A stretch of 11,111 nucleotides of DNA from an uncultured Collinsella sp. Lineage in GTDB: Bacteria > Actinomycetota > Coriobacteriia > Coriobacteriales > Coriobacteriaceae. Location: contig CABQLI010000068.1 of assembly GCA_902464965.1 (NCBI GenBank), forward strand, positions 1-11,111, in the 5' to 3' direction. A program made the position numbers and the translations under genes. Shown here in pieces: positions 1 through 6,998 of the stretch. The notes under the pieces are model-generated. The model did no database searches, had not been told where the DNA came from, and saw nothing but the letters and a program-made list of their open reading frames with translations. The first letter of the stretch is position 1. Each line of letters starts with the position of its first letter.

Positions 1-615
1 TTTTTATTTTTAGGCTCGTGTATCTCCCACGGATCAGCCGGTCTCGAGCCCACCGCCGAGGACAAGCTGCTCAAGGCCCCCGTCGCGCCCGGTTATTCTT
101 TCGCCTTTTCGACCCCGCGCTCGCAATGGCAAGCCGGCACGATGCCCCATATCTATCAGATCGACCCTGCATGGTCGGAGCTGCCTTACGCCGGCGGTAC
201 CATCCGCCAAAATGCTTGCGGGCCTACGTGCCTCACCATGGTCTATATCTTTAAGACGGGACGCACCGATATGACTCCCGTCGATATGTGCGCGCTTTCC
301 GAGGCAGGCAATTACGCCCCCACCGGTGCAACCGAATGGTCGTTTATGACGAGCGGTGCGTGGCAGTTGGGACTTAACGGAACGGAGCTTCATAACGATC
401 ACGACTCGATGACTCAGGCGCTGCGTTCGGGAGCGCCCGTCGCCGCCGTTCGGCCGGGCACCTTTACCAACGTGGGCCACTACATTGTACTTTACGGTAT
501 TGACGACGCCGACCAGATTGAAGTCTTCGATCCCAACTCGGCCAGCCGCAGCGCCCGGCGCTGGGGCGTCGTAGAGGTCCTCAACGAAGTCGAAGCCATG
601 TGGGCCTACTACTAG
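1..615 (+). CDS. C39-like cysteine peptidase, 5' end outside window
   Basis: The frame is open from base 1 to the TAG at 613-615, so the gene starts upstream; the ATG at 142 is internal, because the 47 codons before it are also open. The visible part fits a single papain-like Peptidase_C39_2 domain. The likely nucleophile is the Cys of an ACGPTC motif (codon 217-219), the partner His lies in VGHYIVLYGID (codon 478-480), and an Asp follows in EVFDPNS. Members of this family are usually secreted or anchored peptidases or isopeptidases of unknown substrate. The first visible residues (FLFLGSCISHGSAG) are hydrophobic with a Cys and could end a lipoprotein or signal segment, but too little is visible to decide. 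The gene runs convergently to the beta-glucosidase operon. An intergenic repeat begins right at its stop codon. The family call is fairly safe; the substrate is unknown. Confidence 0.75.
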   Translation, partial: FLFLGSCISHGSAGLEPTAEDKLLKAPVAPGYSFAFSTPRSQWQAGTMPHIYQIDPAWSELPYAGGTIRQNACGPTCLTMVYIFKTGRTDMTPVDMCALSEAGNYAPTGATEWSFMTSGAWQLGLNGTELHNDHDSMTQALRSGAPVAAVRPGTFTNVGHYIVLYGIDDADQIEVFDPNSASRSARRWGVVEVLNEVEAMWAYY

Positions 616-616
616 T

Positions 617-976
617 CATTGGGCACTCATTGGGGACAGACTTAAATGAGTGGTCGTCGGGGACAGTCTTACGGACGCCGGCCGAGAGCAAACGAAAAGG
701 GCCATCCCGAACTGCTTGGAACTGCCAGCACGGAAAGCGCATCCTGCTTTGGGGCCCAATAGCGGGATGCGCTTTCCGTTAGCGGCCCGTTTGGGAAACT
801 AGGGACCGCTTTTCGACAAAAATCCGGGATGCATTTTCCGATTGAGGGCCTCAAGGGAAACCGCACCCCATGTTGGACGCTCATTCTGGGATGTGCTTTC
901 CGCAGTTGATCGATGCGGCCTTTAAGGACTGTCCCAAGCTGCCGGCAGGAAAGGAACGTCCCCAAGTGCCGGGTTT
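617..976. repeat. Split copy of a REP-like intergenic repeat
   Basis: The two outer parts match the intact element at 6732-6889. Bases 617-670 match 6732-6785 at about 49 of 54 positions. Bases 921-976 match 6821-6876 at about 54 of 56. Here the two parts are about 250 bp apart, and the inner right arm (AAGAACGTCCCCAATGACT in the other copy) is missing. Repeated, palindrome-forming intergenic blocks of this kind resemble REP/MITE families moved by Y1 transposases; that link is inference, as no transposase is in view. Confidence 0.75.
731..904. repeat. Short repeats GGGATGC-N-TTTCCG at 62-bp spacing
   Basis: Three direct copies of a roughly 15-nt motif (consensus GGGATGYRYTTTCCG) begin near 764, 826 and 888, so they are spaced exactly 62 bp apart. 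Around the first two the similarity extends about 40 bp and includes a shared GGGAAAC. An inverted copy at 731-744 is a perfect 14-nt complement of 765-778 and would form a hairpin with a 20-nt loop, itself holding TTGGG-G-CCCAA. A degenerate fifth copy sits at 6713-6727, next to the other REP-like element. No coding function is visible. Confidence 0.65.
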
Positions 977-1022
977 CCGCAGCCTGCAATGCTCCTCATG
1001 AACAGCCGCCTCAATAACAAAA

Positions 1023-1052
1023 GCCCCTGCGGCCGAAGCGGACCGCGGGGGC
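1023..1052 (-). terminator. Intrinsic terminator of the PTS/beta-glucosidase operon
   Basis: Read on the minus strand, a G/C-rich stem (arms 1043-1052 and 1023-1032, one C-A mismatch) with a 10-nt loop is followed by CTTTTGTTA. It lies 16 bp past the stop codon of the GH1 gene. The arms and T-run resemble those of the arcC terminator at 6904-6933. Confidence 0.8.
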
Positions 1053-1068
1053 AACAGACCTGCAAGAG

Positions 1069-2523
1069 TTAACTCAAGTCCTCGCCATTTGATGCAATGA
1101 CCTTTTGGTACCAGCAGAAGCTGTCCTTTCGGTAGCGATCGAACGTGCCTTTGCCCGTATCATCGGCATCAACATAAACAAAGCCATAGCGCTTCTTCAT
1201 CTGCCCCGTCGAGGCCGACACCAAATCGATACAGCCCCACGGCGTGTATCCCATCAGGTCAACACCGTCCTCGACAATTGCATCGCGCAGCGCAAGAATA
1301 TGCCTTCGCAGGTAATCAATATGATACGCATCGTGGACTTTGCCGTCTTCCAGCGCATCGAGTCCGCCCACACCGTTCTCGGCGATAAAGAGCGGAAGAT
1401 GGTAACGATCGTGGTAGCCGGCAAGCGTCACGCGCAAACCCAGCGCATCGATCTGCCACTTCCAGGCAGTCTCTTTATCCTTGAGGTACGGATTGCGCAA
1501 CGTCGGGAACACGTTGCCCTCCGCCTTCTCGGCGATCACCTGATCATCGGCGCACACCAAGCGCGAGCAATAGTACGAGAACGAGATGAAGTCGACCGTA
1601 TGCTCTGCCAGATACTCCGTATCGCCCGGCTCAAAGGGCACGTGAACACCCTCTTTCTCGAGTGCACGCAGCTTCCAAGCAGGATAGGCGCCCGCAGCCA
1701 TCACGTCTGTGTAGAAGTAGCGGCCGCGGTCCTCCTCATACGCAAGCCATACGTCCTCGGGCGCACAACGGTACGGATAGGTCGCACCGGCAGCGACCAT
1801 GCAACCCACCTTGTTTGCGGGATCGATCTTGTGCAGAATCTCGACAGCGCGAGCGCTCGCCATAAACATATGGTGCGAGAACGCCGCGGTCACGGCTGCA
1901 CGGTCACGCTCATCCTCGAGCGTGACACCCGCGTTGAGATAGGACAGCGCCACGCTGTTGATCTCGTTGAACGTAAGCCAATAACGCACGAGGCCCTGGT
2001 ACGCGCGTCCGACGGTCTCGACGTAGTGCGCATACCGCTCGATCATCTCTCGGCTTTGCCAGCCACCATAGCGCTCGACCAGAGCCAACGGATAGTCGTA
2101 GTGCGACAGCGTCACAAGCGGCTCGATTCCATGCTCGCGCAGCGCCTCGAATACCTGACGGTAAAACTCCAAGCCCTCGCCGTTGGGCTCGGTCTCCATC
2201 CCTGTGGGAAAAATACGGCTCCAGCAAATTGAAAGACGCAGGCACTTAAAGCCCATCTCGGCAAAGAGCTCGACATCCTCGTGCCAATGATGGAAGAAGT
2301 CGTTGCCCCAGCGGCATGGATACAGCCTGTCCGGATCATCCACGGGCTTTTGCCTGCCAAACATTACATCCCAGCGGTCGGAACCCTGTGGGATCAGGTC
2401 GGAGTGCGACATGCCGCGGCCGCCCTCGTTCCAGCCCCCTTCGGCCTGGTTGGCGGCGAGGGCACCACCCCACAAAAAGCCCTCGGGCATACCGGCGGCA
2501 GACGTTCTGTCAAAGTAACTCAT
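1069..2523 (-). CDS. bglA: 6-phospho-beta-glucosidase, GH1 family
   Basis: This cytoplasmic retaining glycosidase hydrolyses phosphorylated beta-glucosides such as cellobiose 6-phosphate, delivered by the PTS encoded upstream. The 484-residue protein has the GH1 length. MPEGFLWGGALAANQAEGGW near the N-terminus holds the sugar-binding Gln. The acid/base Glu is E187 in TFNEIN and the nucleophile is E382 in FIAENG. Near the C-terminus, CIDLVSASTGQMKKRYGF carries the Ser..Lys-x-Tyr phosphate-binding pattern that separates phospho-glycosidases from plain glucosidases. The end (SFCWYQKVIASNGE) closely resembles enterobacterial BglA. I chose the ATG at 2521-2523 because it follows the EIIC stop by one base (TAG-C-ATG), implying translational coupling. 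An in-frame ATG at 2533-2535 would overlap EIIC, and an ATG 10 codons in is also possible. Last gene of the operon. The exact disaccharide is not provable from sequence. Confidence 0.93.
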   Translation of the reverse strand: MSYFDRTSAAGMPEGFLWGGALAANQAEGGWNEGGRGMSHSDLIPQGSDRWDVMFGRQKPVDDPDRLYPCRWGNDFFHHWHEDVELFAEMGFKCLRLSICWSRIFPTGMETEPNGEGLEFYRQVFEALREHGIEPLVTLSHYDYPLALVERYGGWQSREMIERYAHYVETVGRAYQGLVRYWLTFNEINSVALSYLNAGVTLEDERDRAAVTAAFSHHMFMASARAVEILHKIDPANKVGCMVAAGATYPYRCAPEDVWLAYEEDRGRYFYTDVMAAGAYPAWKLRALEKEGVHVPFEPGDTEYLAEHTVDFISFSYYCSRLVCADDQVIAEKAEGNVFPTLRNPYLKDKETAWKWQIDALGLRVTLAGYHDRYHLPLFIAENGVGGLDALEDGKVHDAYHIDYLRRHILALRDAIVEDGVDLMGYTPWGCIDLVSASTGQMKKRYGFVYVDADDTGKGTFDRYRKDSFCWYQKVIASNGEDLS

Positions 2524-2524
2524 G

Positions 2525-3874
2525 CTACTCAGCATCCTCGGCAGAAGCTGCCGCGGCGTTCTCCTGCTCCTGAGCCAGGAGCTGGTTATCGTACACCTTA
2601 AAGAACGGGTACCAGACCACAGCCATGACCACGATCAAAACGATCGTAAACACCCAGATGCGCGGGTCGAGGCACTGGACAAAGCCCTGAACGAAGATGG
2701 GGAACGTGCCGCTCACCAAGATGTAGAAGTTAGAGACAAGACCCAGTGAGACCGCACCCCAATACAGCAGGGCCGAGATCATGCCGCCTAGCACAAACGG
2801 AATCATGAGGATCGGGTTGAAGATGATGGGCGCGCCGAAGATCGCGGGCTCGGAGATACGGAAGAAGCTCGGCACGATCGATGCCCTGCCAAATGCCTTG
2901 AGCTGCTGCGACTTTGCCCTAAACGCGCAGAGCGCCACAAAAGAGAACGTATTACCCGTGCCGCCGATGAGGTTGATGGCCAACGACATGAGCGCCGGGT
3001 GGAACTCAAGCGGCTGCCCGGCAGCATAGAGCGAGGCGTTGGCGGCAAAGGCGGCAAGCGTGACCGGGGCGGTGATGGGCATTACGATCATGTTGCCGTG
3101 GACGCCAAAGCACCAAAACAGCAGCGTCATGAAGCAGATAAGCAGTGCGCCGGGCACAGAGTCAACTGCGACGGAAAGCGGGGCAGCGAGCAGCTTCTCG
3201 ATAACCGAGGGGATGGACAGCGCGGGATCGATCATCTGGATTAGCAGGTTGCCGCCAAAGAAGATGAGGATGTTGGCGAGCATAGGTACGATGGCGCCAA
3301 AGGTTTCGGACAAAAACGGCGGCACGCCATCGGGCATCTTGATGGTGATGCCCTTGGTCTGGCAGAAGCGCGTGACCTCGACGGAGACCAAGGCAACGAT
3401 GATGGCGGTAAACAGGCCCTGCGCACCCAGATAGGTGCAGGGGACCGCCTGGAGCACGGACTCGTCAGCAAGCTGGTAGTAGGACGACGGCGCCGCGGCG
3501 ATCAGGAACATCACCAGCGAGGTCATACCGGCGTTAAGCTTGGGCATCTTGTAGGTGCCCGCCAGGTTATAGGCGATTGCGAACGTCACGATCACCGACA
3601 GTATGCCCATCGTCATGTTGAAGGGAATGAGCAGCGTGAGCTTATTGGCCGTGGCAAAATCGAGCCAAGGGCCAAAGACGGACCAGAACCCGCCCTGCGC
3701 CACCAGGTCGGCCGTGACCGGCGGGTTGGCGAGGATCATAAAGACGGCAGATACCAAGATGAAGCTGATCGCGCTCATAAAGCCCTTTTGCATGGAGGCA
3801 AAGTGGCGCTCGGTTCCGCAGAAATTGGCGATAGGGGTCAGTTTTTCCTGAAGCAGGGTCATGAACTTCTCCAT
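2525..3874 (-). CDS. celB: PTS lactose/cellobiose-family EIIC permease
   Basis: This membrane channel of the PTS translocates a beta-linked disaccharide while EIIB phosphorylates it. The 449-residue protein is the usual length for the family and is largely made of hydrophobic helices (for example residues 31-50, 80-103, 118-128, 243-257, 355-385 and 405-424). Family landmarks are MPDGVPP (180-186), the GVHGNMIVMPITAP segment with H259, GGTGNTF (304-310) and SEPAIFGAPIIFNP with E342; His and Glu at these places contact the sugar in the ChbC structure. The C-terminus is an Ala/Glu-rich tail. The start at 3872-3874 has a strong AGGAGG that overlaps the EIIB stop codon, so the two genes are probably co-translated. 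The family is certain; cellobiose, chitobiose, lichenan oligomers or aryl-glucosides all remain possible, and the symbol is by family only. Confidence 0.93.
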   Translation of the reverse strand: MEKFMTLLQEKLTPIANFCGTERHFASMQKGFMSAISFILVSAVFMILANPPVTADLVAQGGFWSVFGPWLDFATANKLTLLIPFNMTMGILSVIVTFAIAYNLAGTYKMPKLNAGMTSLVMFLIAAAPSSYYQLADESVLQAVPCTYLGAQGLFTAIIVALVSVEVTRFCQTKGITIKMPDGVPPFLSETFGAIVPMLANILIFFGGNLLIQMIDPALSIPSVIEKLLAAPLSVAVDSVPGALLICFMTLLFWCFGVHGNMIVMPITAPVTLAAFAANASLYAAGQPLEFHPALMSLAINLIGGTGNTFSFVALCAFRAKSQQLKAFGRASIVPSFFRISEPAIFGAPIIFNPILMIPFVLGGMISALLYWGAVSLGLVSNFYILVSGTFPIFVQGFVQCLDPRIWVFTIVLIVVMAVVWYPFFKVYDNQLLAQEQENAAAASAEDAE

Positions 3875-3883
3875 GGTTGCCTC

Positions 3884-4177
3884 CTAACCCAACAGCGACT
3901 GGGCGAGTGCCAGCACGTTGGCGGCGTTGCCCATGCCGTAGTCCTGTGCGGGGATGACCGCGGTCGGCTTACCGCTCCCCTGCTTGACGGTGTTGAGCTG
4001 GTAGGACACCTGCGGCCCCAAGAGCAGCACGTCATAATTGGCGCACGTCTCCTGATACTCGCCGATACCCACCGCATCGATATCGAGCTCGATGCCGTTT
4101 TGCTCCGCATATTTCTCGAGTTTCTTCATCAGAATGCTTGTAGACAGACCAGCTGCGCAAACAAGAAGGATCTTCAT
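3884..4177 (-). CDS. celA: PTS lactose/cellobiose-family EIIB
   Basis: This small cytoplasmic phosphocarrier takes phosphate from EIIA onto a cysteine and donates it to the sugar bound in EIIC. The 97-residue protein begins MKILLVCAAGLSTSILM: Cys7 sits at the end of the first strand and starts the P-loop-like CAAGLSTS, the signature of the IIB-Lac/Cel family. DVLLLGPQVSYQL and the final NVLALAQSLLG also fit. I chose the ATG at 4175-4177, which has GAAGGGA upstream, because it puts Cys7 at the family position; an in-frame ATG at 4193-4195 would add six residues (MRRESL). It lies between EIIA (46 bp upstream) and EIIC (9 bp downstream) in one operon. The symbol follows the E. coli cel/chb naming by family, not by proven substrate. 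Confidence 0.92.
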   Translation of the reverse strand: MKILLVCAAGLSTSILMKKLEKYAEQNGIELDIDAVGIGEYQETCANYDVLLLGPQVSYQLNTVKQGSGKPTAVIPAQDYGMGNAANVLALAQSLLG

Positions 4178-4223
4178 AAGGGATTCCCTTCGCATTGATT
4201 GGTTGGATAGTCACCGCACGCCG

Positions 4224-4550
4224 CTAGGCGTTCTTGGTTGCAGTGCGCTCATACAGGCAGATCAGCTCCTGCACGAGCTCCTGAGCAAGCATGGAGCACA
4301 TGAGGTGGTCCTGAGCATGGACCAGCAACACATCCACCGACAGATGCTCGCCCGCTGCCTCAGTCGAAAGCAGCTGCGTTTGGATGTGGTGAGCCTTGAT
4401 TCCCGCATCCTTTGACTGCTTCATGAGTTTGGCGGCGGCGTCAAAATCCCCCGCCTTTGCCTTTTCAAGGGCTTCGAAGGCAAGGCTGCGTGCCTCTCCC
4501 GCTGCAGCGACCAGCTGAAACGAAACCATCTCGGTTCCCTGATCGTCCAT
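4224..4550 (-). CDS. celC: PTS lactose/cellobiose-family EIIA
   Basis: The first phosphocarrier of this sugar-specific PTS, it accepts phosphate from HPr and passes it to EIIB; relatives are helical trimers. The 108-residue protein carries VHAQDHLM at 77-84, so the phosphorylated His is H78 and D81 is the buried Asp that binds a metal in the trimer. Both fall at exactly the numbers known for the lactococcal lactose EIIA. The N-terminus (GEARSLAFEALEKAKAGDFDAA) is the usual first helix pair. The start at 4548-4550 is preceded by GGAGAGGAG at good spacing. It is the first gene of the operon, directly behind the regulatory gap 4551-4669. Confidence 0.93.
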   Translation of the reverse strand: MDDQGTEMVSFQLVAAAGEARSLAFEALEKAKAGDFDAAAKLMKQSKDAGIKAHHIQTQLLSTEAAGEHLSVDVLLVHAQDHLMCSMLAQELVQELICLYERTATKNA

Positions 4551-4669
4551 AACGGTCTCCTCTCCCGTGATGTTTGGTTTGTACTTGAATATTCGAAACG
4601 CCTATCTCCCGCCCGCAATCCTCGAGGTTTATTGCAGGTAGACTGACAGGGTCATCGACAAAAGAAGTC
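4551..4669 (-). promoter_or_regulatory. Promoter/operator gap of the PTS operon
   Basis: These 119 bp separate the regulator's stop codon from the EIIA start and must hold the operon's promoter if it is transcribed separately. An 8-bp perfect palindrome GAATATTC lies at 4587-4594 within TTGAATATTCGAA, and CCTCGAGG at 4620-4627 is a second one. A weak candidate pair on the minus strand is TTGCGG followed after 18 bp by GAATAT. No clear terminator or antiterminator hairpin is visible, which fits a DNA-binding PRD activator rather than an RNA antiterminator. Confidence 0.4.
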
Positions 4670-6565
4670 TTAAGCCGTATGCGCTTGCACAAGCGCCATC
4701 AGCTCATGCCAGGACCGGCGCTCGCGTAGGCGCTCGACCCCCTGGCGGTCCATAAAGATCTCGGCGAGCAGTGAGCTCAAGATCCGCGCCTCATCGCCGC
4801 CCGACCGGGCAAACGACACCATAAAGACGATATCGACCTCATGGCCGTATTCGTCCCAAAGAATGGGATGTTCGAGCAGGCCCACGGTAACAAAGGCCTC
4901 GGCGCTCAAGGGATGCATCCCATGGGGCATGGCTACCCCATTGCCAAACGAGGTGGCGCTCGCGCGCTCGCGCTCGGCGACCTCTTGGGCAAACTGGGCA
5001 TCGACACGGCCGCTCTCGACGGCGCGCTCGGAGAGATATCGGAGAACGGCCTGCTTCGACGACGCCTCAACGCGGTTGAAGAACAGGGCACGGCTAAAGA
5101 AAGAGCTCACGGAGTCCGATTGCGCAGTGTCGTCGCTCAGCACCTTGCGGATAGCGTTGACATCGCTCGTCTCCAAGAAGAAATCGGCCTCGCGGACGGG
5201 CACGGGCAACTTGACGTTGAGCGGCACCGTTGTGAACACGTAGTCGATATGCGAAAAATCGAACGTTCCCACGCGGGCGACATCGCATGTCTCAATCGAA
5301 TCGATATACATGCCAAACTGCTTGCGGTACTGGTGCTCGAGCATACGGGCGCTTCCCGCTCCCGAGGCGCACACGATCAGGATGCGTTTGCGACGCGGCT
5401 GGTCGGCTTGCTGCTCGAGGGCCAGGGCAAATGCCATGGCGATGTAGCCGAGCTCTTCATCAGAGGGCTGGCTGCCAAAATGACGCTCGAGTACCTGCGA
5501 GGTGCCAGCTGCCATCGAATAGGCCAACGGAAACCTCGTCTTGATATCGGACAGCATGGGGTTATCCATATGCATGTGATATTCAAGGCGATAGCCCAGA
5601 GGGCCGATATGCCGAGCAAGGTTCATGCGAAGTTCAAGATCGCCGCTAAAGTCAAACCTAAACTCATCGTTGACCGCACGTACCATCTCGGAAGCAATCT
5701 CCCACATCTCGTCCGAGATAACGGCAGAGCCCTTCTCGGGCACGCCCGTGCCCCTGCCGAGCAAATGGATTGCGATAAAGGCAACCTCTTCTCGGGGCAT
5801 GCTCACGCCCAGGGCATCCTTGATGTTTGCGGCAATCTGGAAAGCCGCGGCGTATTCGCGCGTTCCCTCAAGTTTTTGAACGTCCGATTCTGCAGCTGGG
5901 ACATAGCAGCCCTGCTCGATGCGGCCAAGAGCAATGTAAAGATGCATGATGAGATTGCGGGATGCCAGCGAGCTCACCGTGACGGGCGAGGCCGTCAGAG
6001 CATCGTCCACACATGCGGCGATGGCCCGCAGGCGCTCGGCGAGCTTTGCATCGTCGGTGTCGGGCAACACGGGCCTCACCAGCGAGGCCAGGCACAGGCG
6101 CCGCTGCGACTCCCCGCCCGCAACGCGGATTCCGTAGCGTGGGCGCTTTTCGAGCGTTAAGTCAAATTGGGCGAGTTTCTGCTCTACCAGACGCATGTCA
6201 TTGGACAGAGTTCGCGCCGAAACGTAGAGTAAATCCGCATACTCCTCAATCGTCACCCACTGGGACCGCATGAGGAGGTCGTTAAGAAGGAAGGACACAC
6301 GGCCGTCGCGCGTATCAGGAATGCCCGGATGGGCCAGAGCCGCACCGTCTAGCAAGCGAGCAAGCTCATCTGCACGTGCAACATCGATACGATACTGCCC
6401 CTTGCTGCCAACGATGCGTGCAACCCCTGCAAGGTTGTCGTTTGCGCGATGGATATAGTTTCTCACGGCGCGCTCGCTTACCTCGAGACGCTTGGCAAGT
6501 ACCGCGACAGCGACAGGCTGAGCGTCCTCGATCATATTTACAAGCTGCTTGACGCGAGCATCCAT
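4670..6565 (-). CDS. licR: LicR-type PRD transcriptional activator
   Basis: A 631-residue PTS-controlled activator of the BglG/LicR/MtlR group that probably switches on the adjacent EIIA-EIIB-EIIC-glucosidase operon. Domains: a helix-turn-helix at about 5-60 (LAKRLEVSERAVRNYI), a second HTH at about 90-150 (TIEEYADLLYVSARTLSNDM), PRD1 at about 175-275, PRD2 at about 285-390, an EIIB-like domain at about 392-478 with C399 in VCASGAGSARML, and an EIIA-like domain at about 490-630 with H548 in AMPHGMH. In PRD1 the two phosphorylatable histidines are H208 and H267, 59 residues apart. In PRD2 the first is H319, but the residue 59 further on is Ala378 (YIAMAF) where relatives have His, so control by HPr phosphorylation may be altered. 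A strong GGAGGAGGA precedes the start. Family certain; the target operon is inferred from adjacency. Confidence 0.92.
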   Translation of the reverse strand: MDARVKQLVNMIEDAQPVAVAVLAKRLEVSERAVRNYIHRANDNLAGVARIVGSKGQYRIDVARADELARLLDGAALAHPGIPDTRDGRVSFLLNDLLMRSQWVTIEEYADLLYVSARTLSNDMRLVEQKLAQFDLTLEKRPRYGIRVAGGESQRRLCLASLVRPVLPDTDDAKLAERLRAIAACVDDALTASPVTVSSLASRNLIMHLYIALGRIEQGCYVPAAESDVQKLEGTREYAAAFQIAANIKDALGVSMPREEVAFIAIHLLGRGTGVPEKGSAVISDEMWEIASEMVRAVNDEFRFDFSGDLELRMNLARHIGPLGYRLEYHMHMDNPMLSDIKTRFPLAYSMAAGTSQVLERHFGSQPSDEELGYIAMAFALALEQQADQPRRKRILIVCASGAGSARMLEHQYRKQFGMYIDSIETCDVARVGTFDFSHIDYVFTTVPLNVKLPVPVREADFFLETSDVNAIRKVLSDDTAQSDSVSSFFSRALFFNRVEASSKQAVLRYLSERAVESGRVDAQFAQEVAERERASATSFGNGVAMPHGMHPLSAEAFVTVGLLEHPILWDEYGHEVDIVFMVSFARSGGDEARILSSLLAEIFMDRQGVERLRERRSWHELMALVQAHTA

Positions 6566-6731
6566 GTCCTCCTCCTTTCCCTGCGTCTAGTCTAACGCGG
6601 TAAAGAATGACACTCCACGTCGCGCTCGTTCCGCCAACTCGGAACAGGTTGCGGGGAGTCCAGCTGAGCTATGGAGAGCCTGGGGAGAGGGCCCGAAGGC
6701 AATGCGTCGGTGTGGGATGCGCCTTCCCAGC

Positions 6732-6889
6732 CATTGGGCAGTCATTGGGGACAGACTTAAATGAGTAGTCGTTGGGGACGTTCTTGTTTGGCTAGTCGTT
6801 TAAGAACGTCCCCAATGACTATTAAGGACTGTCCCAAGCTGCCGGCAGGAAAGGACCGTCCCCAAGTGCCGGGTTTGTCCCCAATGACT
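6732..6889. repeat. Nested palindromic REP-like/MITE-like element
   Basis: The outermost arms are 14-nt perfect complements (6740-6753 AGTCATTGGGGACA and 6876-6889). The inner arms 6767-6785 (AGTCGTTGGGGACGTTCTT) and 6802-6820 complement at 18 of 19 positions around a 16-nt loop. Between them lies a third, weaker pair (GGGACAGACTT against AAGGACTGTCCC). The whole folds into a cruciform-like structure with no ORF. A rearranged second copy is at 617-976. The symmetric layout suggests a non-autonomous element of a Y1 (REP-associated) transposase, but the transposase is not in the window. Confidence 0.75.
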
Positions 6890-6903
6890 AGGTGAATAGC
6901 AAA

Positions 6904-6933
6904 AGCCCCGCAGTCGGAGCGGACTGCGGGGCT
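6904..6933 (-). terminator. Intrinsic terminator of arcC
   Basis: A perfect 12-bp G/C-rich stem (arms 6904-6915 and 6922-6933) with the loop GGAGCG is followed, on the minus strand, by the T-run of GGGGCTTTTGC. It lies 65 bp past the arcC stop codon. Confidence 0.88.
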
Positions 6934-6998
6934 CATGAAGAGAGGCTAGTTTGTGGGCGCTTTGCCTAGCGCCCACGAGAGAGGCAACAGAGTAGAGA

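Noticed and set aside
142..144. ATG at 142 as the start of the C39 peptidase gene
   Set aside because: The same frame is open back to base 1, and there is no ribosome binding site before 142.
731..904. Regularly spaced repeats considered as a CRISPR array
   Set aside because: The motif is only about 15 nt, degenerate, present three times plus one inverted copy, the 'spacers' partly resemble each other, and no cas gene is near.
669..989. Minus-strand 106-codon frame across the first repeat gap
   Set aside because: It runs through the repeats and has no ribosome binding site or domain; the second repeat locus yields a similar spurious frame (6800-7111).
1105..2232. Plus-strand open frame of about 375 codons
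   Set aside because: Antisense shadow of the GH1 gene; no domain and no ribosome binding site.
4841..6160. Long plus-strand open frame of about 440 codons
   Set aside because: It lies wholly antisense to the LicR-type regulator, which has intact domains and a good ribosome binding site; no protein family is recognisable in the antisense frame.
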